Shown here piece after piece: positions 24,045-32,573 of a DNA stretch of 64,000 nt. The notes beneath the pieces are model-generated. The model was not told where the DNA came from, ran no database searches, and saw nothing but the letters and a program-made list of their open reading frames with translations. Each line of letters starts with the position of its first letter. Within the stretch, counting starts at the first letter, position 1. Both the position numbers and the translations under genes were made by a program. This DNA comes from Rhizobium ruizarguesonis (GTDB lineage: Bacteria; Pseudomonadota; Alphaproteobacteria; Rhizobiales; Rhizobiaceae): NCBI RefSeq assembly GCF_012349115.1, contig NZ_PQIG01000057.1, positions 1-64,000 on the forward strand, in the 5' to 3' direction.

Positions 24045-25274
24045 TTGGAACAGGTGATCGAGGATATCTACCGACAACATTCGCGCCGGGTTCTGGCGAC
24101 GCTGATCCGCCTGCTCGGCGATTTCGACCGGGCAGAGGAAGCGCTGCACGATGCCTTTGCGGCGGCGGCGCGGACATGGCCGGTTGACGGCATGCCCAAC
24201 AATCCCGTCGCCTGGCTGGTTTCGACCGGCCGCTTCAAGGCGATCGACCACCTCAGGCGGCGCGCGCGCTTCAACGCCTCGCTGCAGCATATCGAGGACG
24301 GCCTTTACCCTGATGGCACAGAAGCGGAGATCGGCGACATGGAACCGATCGAGGACGACATGCTGCGGCTGATCTTCATCTGCTGCCATCCGGCTCTTGC
24401 CGCCGATGCACAGACCGCGATGGCGCTGCGCGAGGTCTGCGGATTGACGACGGAAGAGATTGCCCATGCCTTCCTGGTGCCGGCGCCGACCGTCGCGCAG
24501 CGCATCGTGCGCGCCAAGAACCGCATCAGGACGGAGAATATCCCTTATGAAGTGCCTGTCGGGGCGGAGCTTCCGGAGCGTCTCGACCGGGTGCTGCACG
24601 TCATCTACCTCGTCTTCAACGAGGGCTATTCGGCATCCTCAGGCAGCACGATCGTCCGCGCCGACCTGACAGCCGAGGCGATCCGGCTAGCGCGGCTGCT
24701 GGCAACCCTGCTGCCGCATCCGGATGTCGCAGGCCTGCTGTCACTGCTGCTCCTGCAGGAGTCGCGCCGTGCTGCCCGGCAGGATGTCGATGGCGCGCTG
24801 GTGCTGCTTGCCGATCAGGATCGCTCGCGCTGGGACCGAAGCAAGATTTCAGAAGGGCTTTCGCTGCTCGCAAGCGCCCTGCGCGCGCCTGATATCGGCA
24901 TCTATACGGTCCAGGCGGCGATCGCGGCGGAACACGCGAAGACCGGCAGCACCGAGGAAACGGACTGGCGGCGCATCGCCTTCTATTACGACCTGCTGAT
25001 TGCCGCCCACCCCTCAGCAATTGCCGAGCTCAACCGCGCCGTGGCAATCGCCATGTCCGAGGGGCCGGGAAAAGGACTGGCGCTTGTCGACGCCATTCTC
25101 GGCAAGGGGGAACTGACGACCTATCACCTCGCCCATTCGGCGCGGGCGGATTTTCTGCGCCGGCTCGGACGCCGGGCCGAGGCGATTCAAGCTTATGAGA
25201 CGGCGCTGACATTCTGCCGGCAGGAGCCGGAACAGGTCTTTTTGCGCAAGCGCATTCTGGAGCTTACAACCTAG
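24045..25274 (+). CDS. ECF sigma factor of the ECF42 group with C-terminal extension
   Basis: A 409-residue protein, far longer than simple ECF sigma factors. Residues 1-80 are sigma region 2 (IYRQHSRRVLATLIRLLGDF, EEALHDAFAAAARTWP); residues 105-165 are region 4 (ALREVCGLTTEEIAHAFLVP and TVAQRIVRAKNRIR). From about 185 a helical, TPR-like C-terminal extension (DUF6596-type) starts at RLDRVLHVIYLVFNEGYSAS and ends with a terminal RAEAIQAYETALTFC helix pair. The extension is the mark of ECF42 and appears to take the place of an anti-sigma factor. The start is TTG at 24045 with GAGGG upstream. The stop codon overlaps the convergent UPF0104 gene by 11 bases. Confidence 0.9.
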   Translation: MEQVIEDIYRQHSRRVLATLIRLLGDFDRAEEALHDAFAAAARTWPVDGMPNNPVAWLVSTGRFKAIDHLRRRARFNASLQHIEDGLYPDGTEAEIGDMEPIEDDMLRLIFICCHPALAADAQTAMALREVCGLTTEEIAHAFLVPAPTVAQRIVRAKNRIRTENIPYEVPVGAELPERLDRVLHVIYLVFNEGYSASSGSTIVRADLTAEAIRLARLLATLLPHPDVAGLLSLLLLQESRRAARQDVDGALVLLADQDRSRWDRSKISEGLSLLASALRAPDIGIYTVQAAIAAEHAKTGSTEETDWRRIAFYYDLLIAAHPSAIAELNRAVAIAMSEGPGKGLALVDAILGKGELTTYHLAHSARADFLRRLGRRAEAIQAYETALTFCRQEPEQVFLRKRILELTT

Positions 25275-26232
25275 CCTTGCCGCCACGTCCGAGCGGCAGT
25301 GAAATCGCAGTTCCGGTCAGCGCCGAGACGATGATCAGCAGGTGGGCATTGACGCTCGCCTGCGCCAGCGCGGCCAGAGCCAGCCGCTCGCTTGAGGCGC
25401 CCAAGGCGATGGCGCCCGCGGTGATGCCGGCCGGATAGGTGCCGACGCCGCCCGGCGCATGCATCGGCAGCACGGAGGAGAGCTCACCGCCGAGCGCGCC
25501 GCCGAAGCTTGCCGCCATCGGCAGCACGCCCATCAGGCCGAGCGCCCATGCCAGCACCATCACCTTCACCAGCCAGTTGACGATGGTCATCGCCCAGGCG
25601 CGCGCGAAGGCGATGGCATCGAGCGGCAAGCCGTTTTCGATCTCGGCGACGAATTTCTGCGCTTTCTTCGGCAGCAGCTTCGCGGCAAGGCGCAGCAGCG
25701 GCTTGCGGGCAGCGAAAGCTGCGACCGGCAGCAGCAGGAAGGCTGTCCAGAGCGACCAGGCAACAGCCGCATCGGCTGAAGCGACGGCAAAGCCGATGCC
25801 GGCAGCGGCCAGGAGGGCGTGCAGGTCGAGCAGCCGCATGACGAAGAGCGCCGAGGTTCCGCGCGTCAGCGGAATGCCGAATTCGGTGCGCATCAGCAAC
25901 GGAAAGCTGGTCTCGCCGGTGCGGAAGGGCAGCATGATGTTCAGCAGGTTGTGGATCTGCGTGACGCGGAAGAGGACCGCGAACCGGCCAGCCGTCTCGT
26001 TCGGAAAATAGTCATAGATGCGCCAGGTGCGGAGGAAATAGGTGCTCGTCAGCAGCACAAGTGCGCCGATGACGGGACCTGCGCCGACATCGGCCCACTG
26101 CCTGATGATGACAGGCCAACCCCAGAACCATTGGATGAAGAGGCCATAGGCTGCGACGATGACGACCGTCAGAACGGTCATGCGATTGCGCATAAACCAG
26201 GATTGCCGGCTTTCAACGATCGAACTCTTCAT
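25264..26232 (-). CDS. UPF0104 / LPG-synthase-TM-like integral membrane protein
   Basis: A 322-residue polytopic protein with about eight hydrophobic segments, of the AglD/MprF-flippase-like family (LFRVTQIHNLLNIMLPFRTG is the signature loop, with R-x-G-E-x-S-FP after it, and VLPMHAPGGVGTYPAGITAG near the C terminus). Some relatives move lipid-linked sugars or aminoacyl-lipids. It is divergent from the glycosyltransferase cluster and its start region is duplicated upstream of the RgtE-like gene, which ties it historically to that locus. A role as a flippase for the polyprenyl-phosphate sugar is inference. The start is MKSSIVES at 26232, supported by the duplicated copy. Confidence 0.8.
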   Translation of the reverse strand: MKSSIVESRQSWFMRNRMTVLTVVIVAAYGLFIQWFWGWPVIIRQWADVGAGPVIGALVLLTSTYFLRTWRIYDYFPNETAGRFAVLFRVTQIHNLLNIMLPFRTGETSFPLLMRTEFGIPLTRGTSALFVMRLLDLHALLAAAGIGFAVASADAAVAWSLWTAFLLLPVAAFAARKPLLRLAAKLLPKKAQKFVAEIENGLPLDAIAFARAWAMTIVNWLVKVMVLAWALGLMGVLPMAASFGGALGGELSSVLPMHAPGGVGTYPAGITAGAIALGASSERLALAALAQASVNAHLLIIVSALTGTAISLPLGRGGKARL

Positions 26233-26338
26233 GTAGTAGGCATTCCTCGCTTGGGTCGGCATGGGCCTGGTCCCGTCGCCAAGCCTTTTAAGAGACCAGG
26301 CCTTTTAAGAGAAATGAAGGTTGCGCACAACGGCGGAG
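26182..26338. repeat. Duplicated divergent promoter region, copy A, with fossil 5' end of a GT2 gene
   Basis: This stretch aligns with 27941-28080. Shared pieces include CGATTGCG-x2-AAACC, ATTGCC, CAACG, then ACTTCATGTAGTAG/TCTTCATGTAGTAG, GGCCTTTT-x2-GAGA, ATGAA and GTTGC-x2-ACAACGG. Here the leftward UPF0104 gene is intact, but the rightward frame, TTG-CGC-ACA-ACG-GCG-GAG, hits a stop codon after six codons where copy B continues as the glycosyltransferase. It is therefore a remnant of a lost GT2 copy. Confidence 0.7.
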
Positions 26339-26430
26339 TGATGGCGATGGCGGTGAAAACGCTTCCACGCCGACGATCGGAGCGGCCGACCGGTAAATGA
26401 TGGCGCCTTGCCGGCTTGACGTGGAGATCG

Positions 26431-27924
26431 ATGTTGGAGCGGATTACCAGAAGCGTTACGAGCGCAAGCATTTTTCTGGCAGGCTATTTCCTGCTGAACA
26501 TCGCGCTGCGCATCGCCTTGCCGCATACGCTCGATCTCGACGAGGCGGAGCAATCCTTCTACTCGCAATACCTGCTTGCCGGCTACGGCCCGCAGCCGCC
26601 CTTCTACAACTGGATCCAATATGCCATCGTTTCGGTGACCGGCATATCGATGTGGGTGCTCTCGGTGCCCAAGAACATCATTCTCTTCGGCTGCTATCTT
26701 TTCTACGGGCTTGCTGCCCGCGAGGTGCTGAAGAGCCGTTCGCTCGCTGCCGTCGCCATGCTCAGCCTGATTACTCTGCCGCAGGTCGGCCTGATGGCGC
26801 AGCGCGAATTGACCCATACCGTCGCCCTGCTGTTTGCGACCTCGCTCTTCCTCTTCGGTTTTTTCCGCACGCTGCGCCAGCCGACGATCGGGAGCTACCT
26901 CATCATCGGCATCGCCACCGGCATCGGGCTCATCTCGAAATACAATTTCGCCATCCTGCCGGCGGCCGCCCTCATCGCCGTGCTGCCGGACCGGGAATGG
27001 CGCAGCCGTCTCATCGACTGGCGTTTGCTGCCGGCGATCGCACTCGCCATTCTGATCGTGCTGCCGCATGCGCTCTGGCTGCCTGACAATCTCGCCAGCG
27101 CCTCTGCGCCGACACTCGAGCGGATGACCGCCGAAGACCTGGCTCCCGCCGGCCTTCCCCGCATCGGGCAAGGCTTGCTGTCTCTCGTCATCGCCGTCCT
27201 CGGCTTCGTGGCATTGCCGGTCGTTGTCGTCGCAGCCGTCTTCCGGCGCGACTTCTTTCGCGCGCTCTCCTCTTCCAACCCGATGGTCCGGGTGATCGAG
27301 CGAATGATGATCATCAGCCTGATCGCATTCGTCGGCGTGGTCCTCTTCGCCGGCGCGAGCGACATCCACGAGCGCTGGCTCGACCCGTGTCTGCTCGTCC
27401 TGCCGATCTATCTGTTCCTGAAACTGGAAACTGCTGGTCTTGATCTTTCCGCCGGTCTTGCCCGCTTCCGGCCCGTGGTGCCGGTCTTCATGATCGTCAT
27501 CCTGTCGATCCTTCTCTTCCGGATCGTCGGCATTCAATACATCGGCACTTATACGAGAACGAACGTACCCTTTTCCGGCTACGTGGCTGAATTGACAGCG
27601 ACCCGCAGGCCGGTTCTCATCGTCGCGGGAACCAAGTTCGTGGCCGGCAATCTGAGGCTGGAGTTTCCCGATGTTCCCGTCGTGATACCGTTCTTCCCGG
27701 GTCCTGGGGTTCCCGAATATGCGGCTGCGAAGGGGCCCGTGCTCGTCATCTGGCGCGGCGAGACTGCAGATGACCCAACAATTTCCCCCAGCTTCGCCAA
27801 CGATCTCGTCAAATCGGGCATTCATCTGCAGGAGTTGAACACGCTGACGCTGCCTTATCTCTTCGGTGACGGCAAACGTAGCTTCTCCATTGGTTACTCC
27901 TGGGTGGAGGGCGGCGCGAAATAG
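26431..27924 (+). CDS. Membrane glycosyltransferase, GT83/ArnT-like, RgtA/B/C type
   Basis: A 497-residue polytopic protein with about ten to twelve transmembrane segments. The first periplasmic loop carries the catalytic acidic motif [20 protein letters not shown] then [11 protein letters not shown], shared by all three paralogues here. ArnT-type enzymes transfer a sugar from polyprenyl phosphate to lipid A or core. In Rhizobium leguminosarum RgtA, RgtB and RgtC add galacturonic acid to the LPS core using dodecaprenyl-phosphate-GalA made by RgtE; the neighbouring GT2 gene fits RgtE. Which of the three this is cannot be decided by reading. The ATG at 26431 has GGAG six bases upstream and aligns with the paralogue start MLERAT at 29092. 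Confidence 0.8.
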   Translation: MLERITRSVTSASIFLAGYFLLNIALRIALPHTLDLDEAEQSFYSQYLLAGYGPQPPFYNWIQYAIVSVTGISMWVLSVPKNIILFGCYLFYGLAAREVLKSRSLAAVAMLSLITLPQVGLMAQRELTHTVALLFATSLFLFGFFRTLRQPTIGSYLIIGIATGIGLISKYNFAILPAAALIAVLPDREWRSRLIDWRLLPAIALAILIVLPHALWLPDNLASASAPTLERMTAEDLAPAGLPRIGQGLLSLVIAVLGFVALPVVVVAAVFRRDFFRALSSSNPMVRVIERMMIISLIAFVGVVLFAGASDIHERWLDPCLLVLPIYLFLKLETAGLDLSAGLARFRPVVPVFMIVILSILLFRIVGIQYIGTYTRTNVPFSGYVAELTATRRPVLIVAGTKFVAGNLRLEFPDVPVVIPFFPGPGVPEYAAAKGPVLVIWRGETADDPTISPSFANDLVKSGIHLQELNTLTLPYLFGDGKRSFSIGYSWVEGGAK

Positions 27925-27940
27925 CGCCCGGTCTGCCCAG

Positions 27941-28080
27941 CCGATTGCGGGGAAACCGGCATTGCCCGCTGGCAACGGGCGGACACTTCATGTAGTAGCC
28001 TTCCGCAAGTGCGGCGACAGCAGTAAAGCTTGCTCGGCCGTCCGGCCTTTTGGAGATGAAAGTTGCAGACAACGGTAGAG
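27941..28080. repeat. Duplicated divergent promoter region, copy B, with fossil 5' end of a UPF0104 gene
   Basis: Counterpart of 26182-26338. On the minus strand the frame opening at 27991 reads MKCPPVASGQCRFPRNR, which lines up with the first residues of the intact UPF0104 protein, MKSSIVESRQSWFMRNR, and then loses similarity after about 18 codons. On the plus strand it supplies the ribosome-binding site and TTG start of the RgtE-like gene. Confidence 0.7.
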
Positions 28081-29079
28081 CCCATTCGCGGTACGAATGA
28101 CCCGGTACAATCGCTCGAGCTGTCGCTGGTCGTGCCCATTTTCAACGAAGAGGAAAGCGTCGGCCCGCTTATCGAGCGTGTCGTGGCTGCGATGGCCGCC
28201 TACCCCCATCGCTGGGAGCTGATCCTTGTCGATGACGGCAGCACTGATGCGACGCTGGTCAACGCCCGCAAGTACGTCGGTCTTGAGGGGCTGGCGCTCA
28301 GGATCGTCGAACTCCAGCGCAACTTTGGCCAGACTGCCGCCATGCAGGCCGGCATCGACACCGCCCGGGGCCGTCTGATCGCGACGATGGACGGCGACTT
28401 GCAGAACGACCCGAAGGACATTCCTTCGATGGTCTCCGAGCTGGAACGGCGTGAACTCGACCTCTTGGTCGGCTGGCGCAAGAACCGCAAGGACGGTCTG
28501 TTCTTGCGCAAAATCCCCTCCTGGTGCGCCAACTACCTGATTGGCCGCATCACCGGCGTCAAGCTGCATGATTACGGCTGCAGCCTGAAGATCTACCGTG
28601 CTTCGATCATCAAGCAGGTGAAGTTGATGGGCGAAATGCACCGCTTCATCCCGGCCTGGGTCGCCGGTGTCGTGCCGAGCTCGCGCATCGGCGAGATGGC
28701 CGTCACCCACCATGCCCGCGAGCACGGTGTTTCGAAATACGGTATTTCGCGCACCTTCCGCGTCATCCTCGATCTGCTGTCGGTGATGTTCTTCATGCGC
28801 TACAAGGCGCGGCCGGGGCATTTCTTCGGTTCGCTCGGCCTCGGCCTCGGCGCGCTCGCCATGCTGATCCTGCTCTATCTCAGCTTCGACAAGTTCATCT
28901 TGGGCAACGATATCGGCACGCGCCCAATGCTGATGGTCGGCGTCGTGCTGCTGCTGTCGTCGGTGCAGATGATCACCACCGGCATCCTGGCGGAAATGAT
29001 TGCGCGCACCTATTACCGCGACGACGCCTCTCCGAACTACATCGTGCGGCAGATCTTCGACGATCAAAGCCAAGCCTAA
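28063..29079 (+). CDS. rgtE: Polyprenyl-phosphate glycosyltransferase (GT2), probable dodecaprenyl-phosphate galacturonosyltransferase
   Basis: A 338-residue protein. Residues 15-240 form a GT2 catalytic domain: LSLVVPIFNEEESVGPLIER, LILVDDGSTDAT, IATMDGDLQNDPKDIPSMV with the DxD-type metal motif. Two C-terminal membrane spans follow (about 255-320), as in ArnC/DPM1-like enzymes. Such enzymes load a sugar onto polyprenyl phosphate on the cytosolic face; with the three ArnT-like partners the best fit is RgtE, which makes dodecaprenyl-phosphate-galacturonic acid in R. leguminosarum. The start is TTG at 28063 with GGAG seven bases before it. The gene lies between the first and second transferase paralogues. 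Confidence 0.78.
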   Translation: MQTTVEPIRGTNDPVQSLELSLVVPIFNEEESVGPLIERVVAAMAAYPHRWELILVDDGSTDATLVNARKYVGLEGLALRIVELQRNFGQTAAMQAGIDTARGRLIATMDGDLQNDPKDIPSMVSELERRELDLLVGWRKNRKDGLFLRKIPSWCANYLIGRITGVKLHDYGCSLKIYRASIIKQVKLMGEMHRFIPAWVAGVVPSSRIGEMAVTHHAREHGVSKYGISRTFRVILDLLSVMFFMRYKARPGHFFGSLGLGLGALAMLILLYLSFDKFILGNDIGTRPMLMVGVVLLLSSVQMITTGILAEMIARTYYRDDASPNYIVRQIFDDQSQA

Positions 29080-29091
29080 GCCGGCAGCACG

Positions 29092-30591
29092 ATGCTGGAG
29101 CGCGCGACGAGTACGATCAGAACCGCGGGCCTGCTGCTTGCGGCCTATTTCGTGCTCAACATCGCGCTGCGCATCGCGCTTCCGCATTCGCTGGAGCTCG
29201 ATGAAGCCGAGCAGTCTTTCTTCTCGCAATATCTGCTGGCGGGCTACGGCCCGCAGCCGCCCTTCTACAACTGGATGCAATATGCCGTCGTTTCGGTGAC
29301 GGGCATGTCGATCGGCGCGCTGATCGTTCCGAAGAACATCCTGCTGTTCCTATCCTATCTCTTCTACGGCCTTGCCGGGCGACGCGCGCTGAAGGACGAG
29401 GCGCCTGCCGCCGTCGGCATGCTGGCGCTGATCACCCTGCCCCAGGTCTCCTACATGGCCCAGCAGGACCTGACCCACACGACGGCGCTGCTCTTTGCCA
29501 GCTCGCTGTTTCTCTACGGCTTCTTCCGCACCCTCGACCGGCCTGATATGGCGAGCTATCTCCTGCTCGGGCTTGCGACCGGCATCGGGCTGATCTCGAA
29601 ATATAATTTCGCGCTGATGCCTGTCGTCTCCTTGATCGCCATCCTGCCCGATGCCGAATGGCGGCGCAGGGCGTGCGACTGGCGCATGCTGGCCGCGATC
29701 ACTGTCGCGCTCGTCATCGTCCTGCCGCACGCGATCTGGCTGCAGGGCAATCTCGGATTCGCCTCTTCCGACACTCTGGTCAAGATGGCTGCCGGCAGTG
29801 AACCGGCCGGCGCCGTGCGGATCGGCAAAGGCCTTCTCGCCTTTCTCGTCGCCATCATCGCCTTTGCAGCGCTGCCGGTCGTGATCTTCGCCGCCACCTT
29901 CCGCCGGGATTTTGTCCGGGCGCTTTCGGCGGGCAATCGCTGGACTGGGATGATGGAGCGGATGATGCTCGCAAGCCTCGCCGGCATCGTTCTGATCGTG
30001 TTGTTCACCGGCTCCACCACGGTTCGCGAGCGCTGGCTGGACCCGTTCCTGCTGGTGCTGCCGATCTATTTCCTGGCGAAAATGCAGGCGGCCGGGCTCG
30101 ACCTTTCCGCCGGGCTGCGCCGCCTCCGGCAGGTCGCGCCGGTGCTGATGGCCTGCGTGCTGATCGCACTCGGCTTTCGTGTCGTCGGCGCTGGGCTGAT
30201 TGGCGCCTACAGCAGGCCGAATGTACCGATGGCCGGTTTTTCGCGCGAGATGACGCGACAGGCGCAACCGGCGCTGGTGATCGCCTCCGACACCTATATC
30301 GGCGGAAACATGCGGTTGCAATTTCCCGATGTGCCCGTCGTGATCCCGGATTTTCCGACACCCGGCATTCCGGCCTATGCCGAGGCCAAGGGGCCGGTGC
30401 TGATCGTCTGGCGCGGCAAGAAGACGGCGACGGCTGCGGATGCGGTCATGCCGGAGCGGTTCTCATCAGCGCTGACGGCGGCCGGCATCGCGCTGCAGGA
30501 GATCGGCTCGCTCTCGCTTCCCTATTATTTCGGCCGCCAAGGCGATAATTTCGCGCTCGGCTACGCCTGGGTTCGGCCGGAGACCAGATAG
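29092..30591 (+). CDS. Membrane glycosyltransferase, GT83/ArnT-like, RgtA/B/C type
   Basis: A 499-residue polytopic paralogue of the gene at 26431, with the same opening [40 protein letters not shown] and [11 protein letters not shown]. The end of the protein, LSLPYYFGRQGDNFALGYAW, also matches its siblings. It follows the RgtE-like gene by 12 bases and is followed after one base by the third paralogue, so these three genes are surely co-transcribed. It is expected to transfer a polyprenyl-linked sugar, probably galacturonic acid, to LPS in the periplasm. No strong ribosome-binding site precedes the ATG. Confidence 0.8.
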   Translation: MLERATSTIRTAGLLLAAYFVLNIALRIALPHSLELDEAEQSFFSQYLLAGYGPQPPFYNWMQYAVVSVTGMSIGALIVPKNILLFLSYLFYGLAGRRALKDEAPAAVGMLALITLPQVSYMAQQDLTHTTALLFASSLFLYGFFRTLDRPDMASYLLLGLATGIGLISKYNFALMPVVSLIAILPDAEWRRRACDWRMLAAITVALVIVLPHAIWLQGNLGFASSDTLVKMAAGSEPAGAVRIGKGLLAFLVAIIAFAALPVVIFAATFRRDFVRALSAGNRWTGMMERMMLASLAGIVLIVLFTGSTTVRERWLDPFLLVLPIYFLAKMQAAGLDLSAGLRRLRQVAPVLMACVLIALGFRVVGAGLIGAYSRPNVPMAGFSREMTRQAQPALVIASDTYIGGNMRLQFPDVPVVIPDFPTPGIPAYAEAKGPVLIVWRGKKTATAADAVMPERFSSALTAAGIALQEIGSLSLPYYFGRQGDNFALGYAWVRPETR

Positions 30592-30592
30592 A

Positions 30593-32080
30593 ATGACCGA
30601 GACCAACCGTCGTGACATCAGTTGGATTTTCGTTCTGCTGGCCGCCTATTTCGTGCTTCAGGTCGGCGTGCGGCTCGCAACCTCGCATTCGCTCGATCTC
30701 GACGAGGCCGAACAGGCCTTCCGCTCGCAATGGCTTGCCGCCGGCTACGGCCCGCAGCCGCCCTTCTACAATTGGCTGCAATACACCGTCTTCCAGTTTG
30801 CCGGCGTCTCGCTTACCGCCCTTTCTATCGTGAAGAACCTTCTGCTCTTCATCTCTTACGTGCTGTATGGCCTGACCGCGCGACTCGTGCTGCGCGACAA
30901 GGCGCTGGTGGCGATCGCCACATTCGGGCTGCTAACCATCCCTCAGATGGCTTTCGAGATGCAACGCGACCTGACGCACACGGTCGCGGTGTTCTTCTCG
31001 GCCAGCATCTTCTTCTACGGCTTCATTCGCACCCTGAAGCAGCCGAGCCTGGGCTCCTATCTCATCGCCGGCATCGGCATCGGTTTCGGCCTGCTTGCCA
31101 AATATAATTTTGCGATCCTGCCGGCGGCAGCCCTGATTGCCGCGCTTTCGGATGCGCGCCTGCGGCCGCGGATCTTCGACTGGCGGCTGGTGCTAACGGC
31201 GGCAGTGGCGCTCATCATCATCCTGCCGCATCTCTTCTGGCTGAAGGACAATCTCGATTTCGCCACCGCACGCACCCTGGAGAAGATGACCGCGAGCCGC
31301 CATGCGAGCTACCTCACACAGGTCGCCATGGGCGTCAGTTCGCTGGCTCTCGCCATCATCAGCTTTGCCGGATTGACCGTGGCGGTGTTCGCGGTCGTCT
31401 TCGGCAGGAGCCTTCGTCCGGCACTGGCTGCCGGTTCGGAATGGACGCGGCTGCTCGAGCGGATGATGCTCGTCTTCCTGGCCGGCATTCTGCTTCTCAT
31501 CGTCTTCGGCGGTGCAGCCGGCATCAAGGATCGCTGGCTGGTGCCAATGCTCTTCATCCTGCCGCTCTATTTCTGCCTGAAGATCGAGGCCGCAGGCGTC
31601 GCGACAGACAGGGCGTTCCGGCGTTTCATACCCATCGTCGCCGTCATCATGATCGGCGTGCCGGCCACCCTTTACGGCAGTGTCGCGGCCGCACGCTTCA
31701 CCGGCCATTACGAACGGCTGAACAGGCCTTATGCCGGCATGCTGGACATCCTGCGCAAACAGGCCGAACCGGCGGCGATCCTTGCCGGGGACAGCCTGCT
31801 CGCCGGTAATCTCAGGCAGGATATTCCCGGCGTGCCGGTCCTCTCGGTGGATTATCCCGGCTTCAACCCGGATCTCTCCAGTCGGCGGCCACTTCTCCTG
31901 GTGTGGCTCCTCCCGCAGAAGGGGGGAAGCGAAGCGCTTCCGCCTGATATGGCTGAATGGCTGCAGGCCAATCTCGGCGCGTCCGCACCGCAGGCGTCGG
32001 TGATCGACGTGCCTTATTTCTATGGGCGCGGCGACGACCGCTATCGTTTCGGCTATGCCTGGGTCAACCAGCCGGGCTGA
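30593..32080 (+). CDS. Membrane glycosyltransferase, GT83/ArnT-like, RgtA/B/C type
   Basis: A 495-residue third paralogue, more diverged ([39 protein letters not shown]). The same set of hydrophobic segments and the same C-terminal IDVPYFYGRGDDRYRFGYAW are present. The ATG comes one base after the preceding stop, implying translational coupling. Expected role as for its siblings: periplasmic transfer from polyprenyl phosphate to the LPS core. A decayed copy of its last 12 codons is found downstream, at 32905-32942, beyond the toxin-antitoxin module. Confidence 0.8.
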   Translation: MTETNRRDISWIFVLLAAYFVLQVGVRLATSHSLDLDEAEQAFRSQWLAAGYGPQPPFYNWLQYTVFQFAGVSLTALSIVKNLLLFISYVLYGLTARLVLRDKALVAIATFGLLTIPQMAFEMQRDLTHTVAVFFSASIFFYGFIRTLKQPSLGSYLIAGIGIGFGLLAKYNFAILPAAALIAALSDARLRPRIFDWRLVLTAAVALIIILPHLFWLKDNLDFATARTLEKMTASRHASYLTQVAMGVSSLALAIISFAGLTVAVFAVVFGRSLRPALAAGSEWTRLLERMMLVFLAGILLLIVFGGAAGIKDRWLVPMLFILPLYFCLKIEAAGVATDRAFRRFIPIVAVIMIGVPATLYGSVAAARFTGHYERLNRPYAGMLDILRKQAEPAAILAGDSLLAGNLRQDIPGVPVLSVDYPGFNPDLSSRRPLLLVWLLPQKGGSEALPPDMAEWLQANLGASAPQASVIDVPYFYGRGDDRYRFGYAWVNQPG

Positions 32081-32205
32081 GCGGCATCAGGATTTCAGTT
32101 CCTTCCAGGCCAAATCCAACGCCAGTTTCGTGATACTTGCTATTTCAATCACTTCAGTGTCGCTGATGGCCAACTACGGCGAGGCCAGCACGCGATTGCG
32201 GGTTG
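32041..32205. repeat. Direct repeat, left copy, flanking the toxin-antitoxin module
   Basis: Aligns without gaps to 32901-33065 at a constant offset of 860 bases, at roughly 75-80 percent identity; the best block is ATCAGGATTTCAG, TTCCTTCCAGGCCAAATCCA and GGCGAGGCCAGCA. The first 40 bases are the real end of the third glycosyltransferase gene; the rest is a fossil of the 3' end of the class III aminotransferase gene that is intact in the right copy. Confidence 0.8.
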
Positions 32206-32317
32206 CTCTACTATGCTTGGAGACGACTGGGCCATCGGTTCGTTGGCCTATCCATCTTGATTGAGTATTGTAAAAGTATTGTATTTGTCATATAATCAGA
32301 GCAGGGAGTAAATTTAC

Positions 32318-32569
32318 ATGGCACGGGCAAAAACCTTTTCCCTTGGCGATACCTATGACGGGATCCTATCGGATCTTGTCCGCAATGGCCGGTTCGGCAC
32401 CGAAACCGAGGCCGTGCGGGCAGGCATCCGTATGCTCGCCGACCACGAGCTGAAAATACAGGCGCTGCGTAGGGACATTCAGGCGGCGGACGCCGAGATC
32501 GAAGCCGGCCTCGGCAAGGAATACGCTACCGGCGCGGATCTCCTCAAAGACGTCATGAACGAAAGCTAG
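32318..32569 (+). CDS. ParD-family antitoxin
   Basis: An 83-residue protein, MARAKTFSLGDTYDGILSDL, then GRFGTETEAVRAGIRMLADH and an acidic C-terminal helix (IQAADAEIEAGLGKEY). The first 50 residues are a ribbon-helix-helix DNA-binding domain of the ParD/CC2985 type, the rest wraps the toxin. GGGAG stands 11 bases upstream of the ATG. It is followed directly by a ParE-like toxin frame. The surrounding 32.2-32.3 kb DNA is AT-rich (TATTGTATTTGTCATATAAT), probably the autoregulated promoter. Confidence 0.88.
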   Translation: MARAKTFSLGDTYDGILSDLVRNGRFGTETEAVRAGIRMLADHELKIQALRRDIQAADAEIEAGLGKEYATGADLLKDVMNES

Positions 32570-32573
32570 GGCC

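Noticed and set aside
26305..27975. 556-codon frame on the minus strand opposite the first ArnT-like gene
   Set aside because: Shadow of a membrane protein gene (hydrophilic reverse frame). Real coding is supported by the three plus-strand paralogues.
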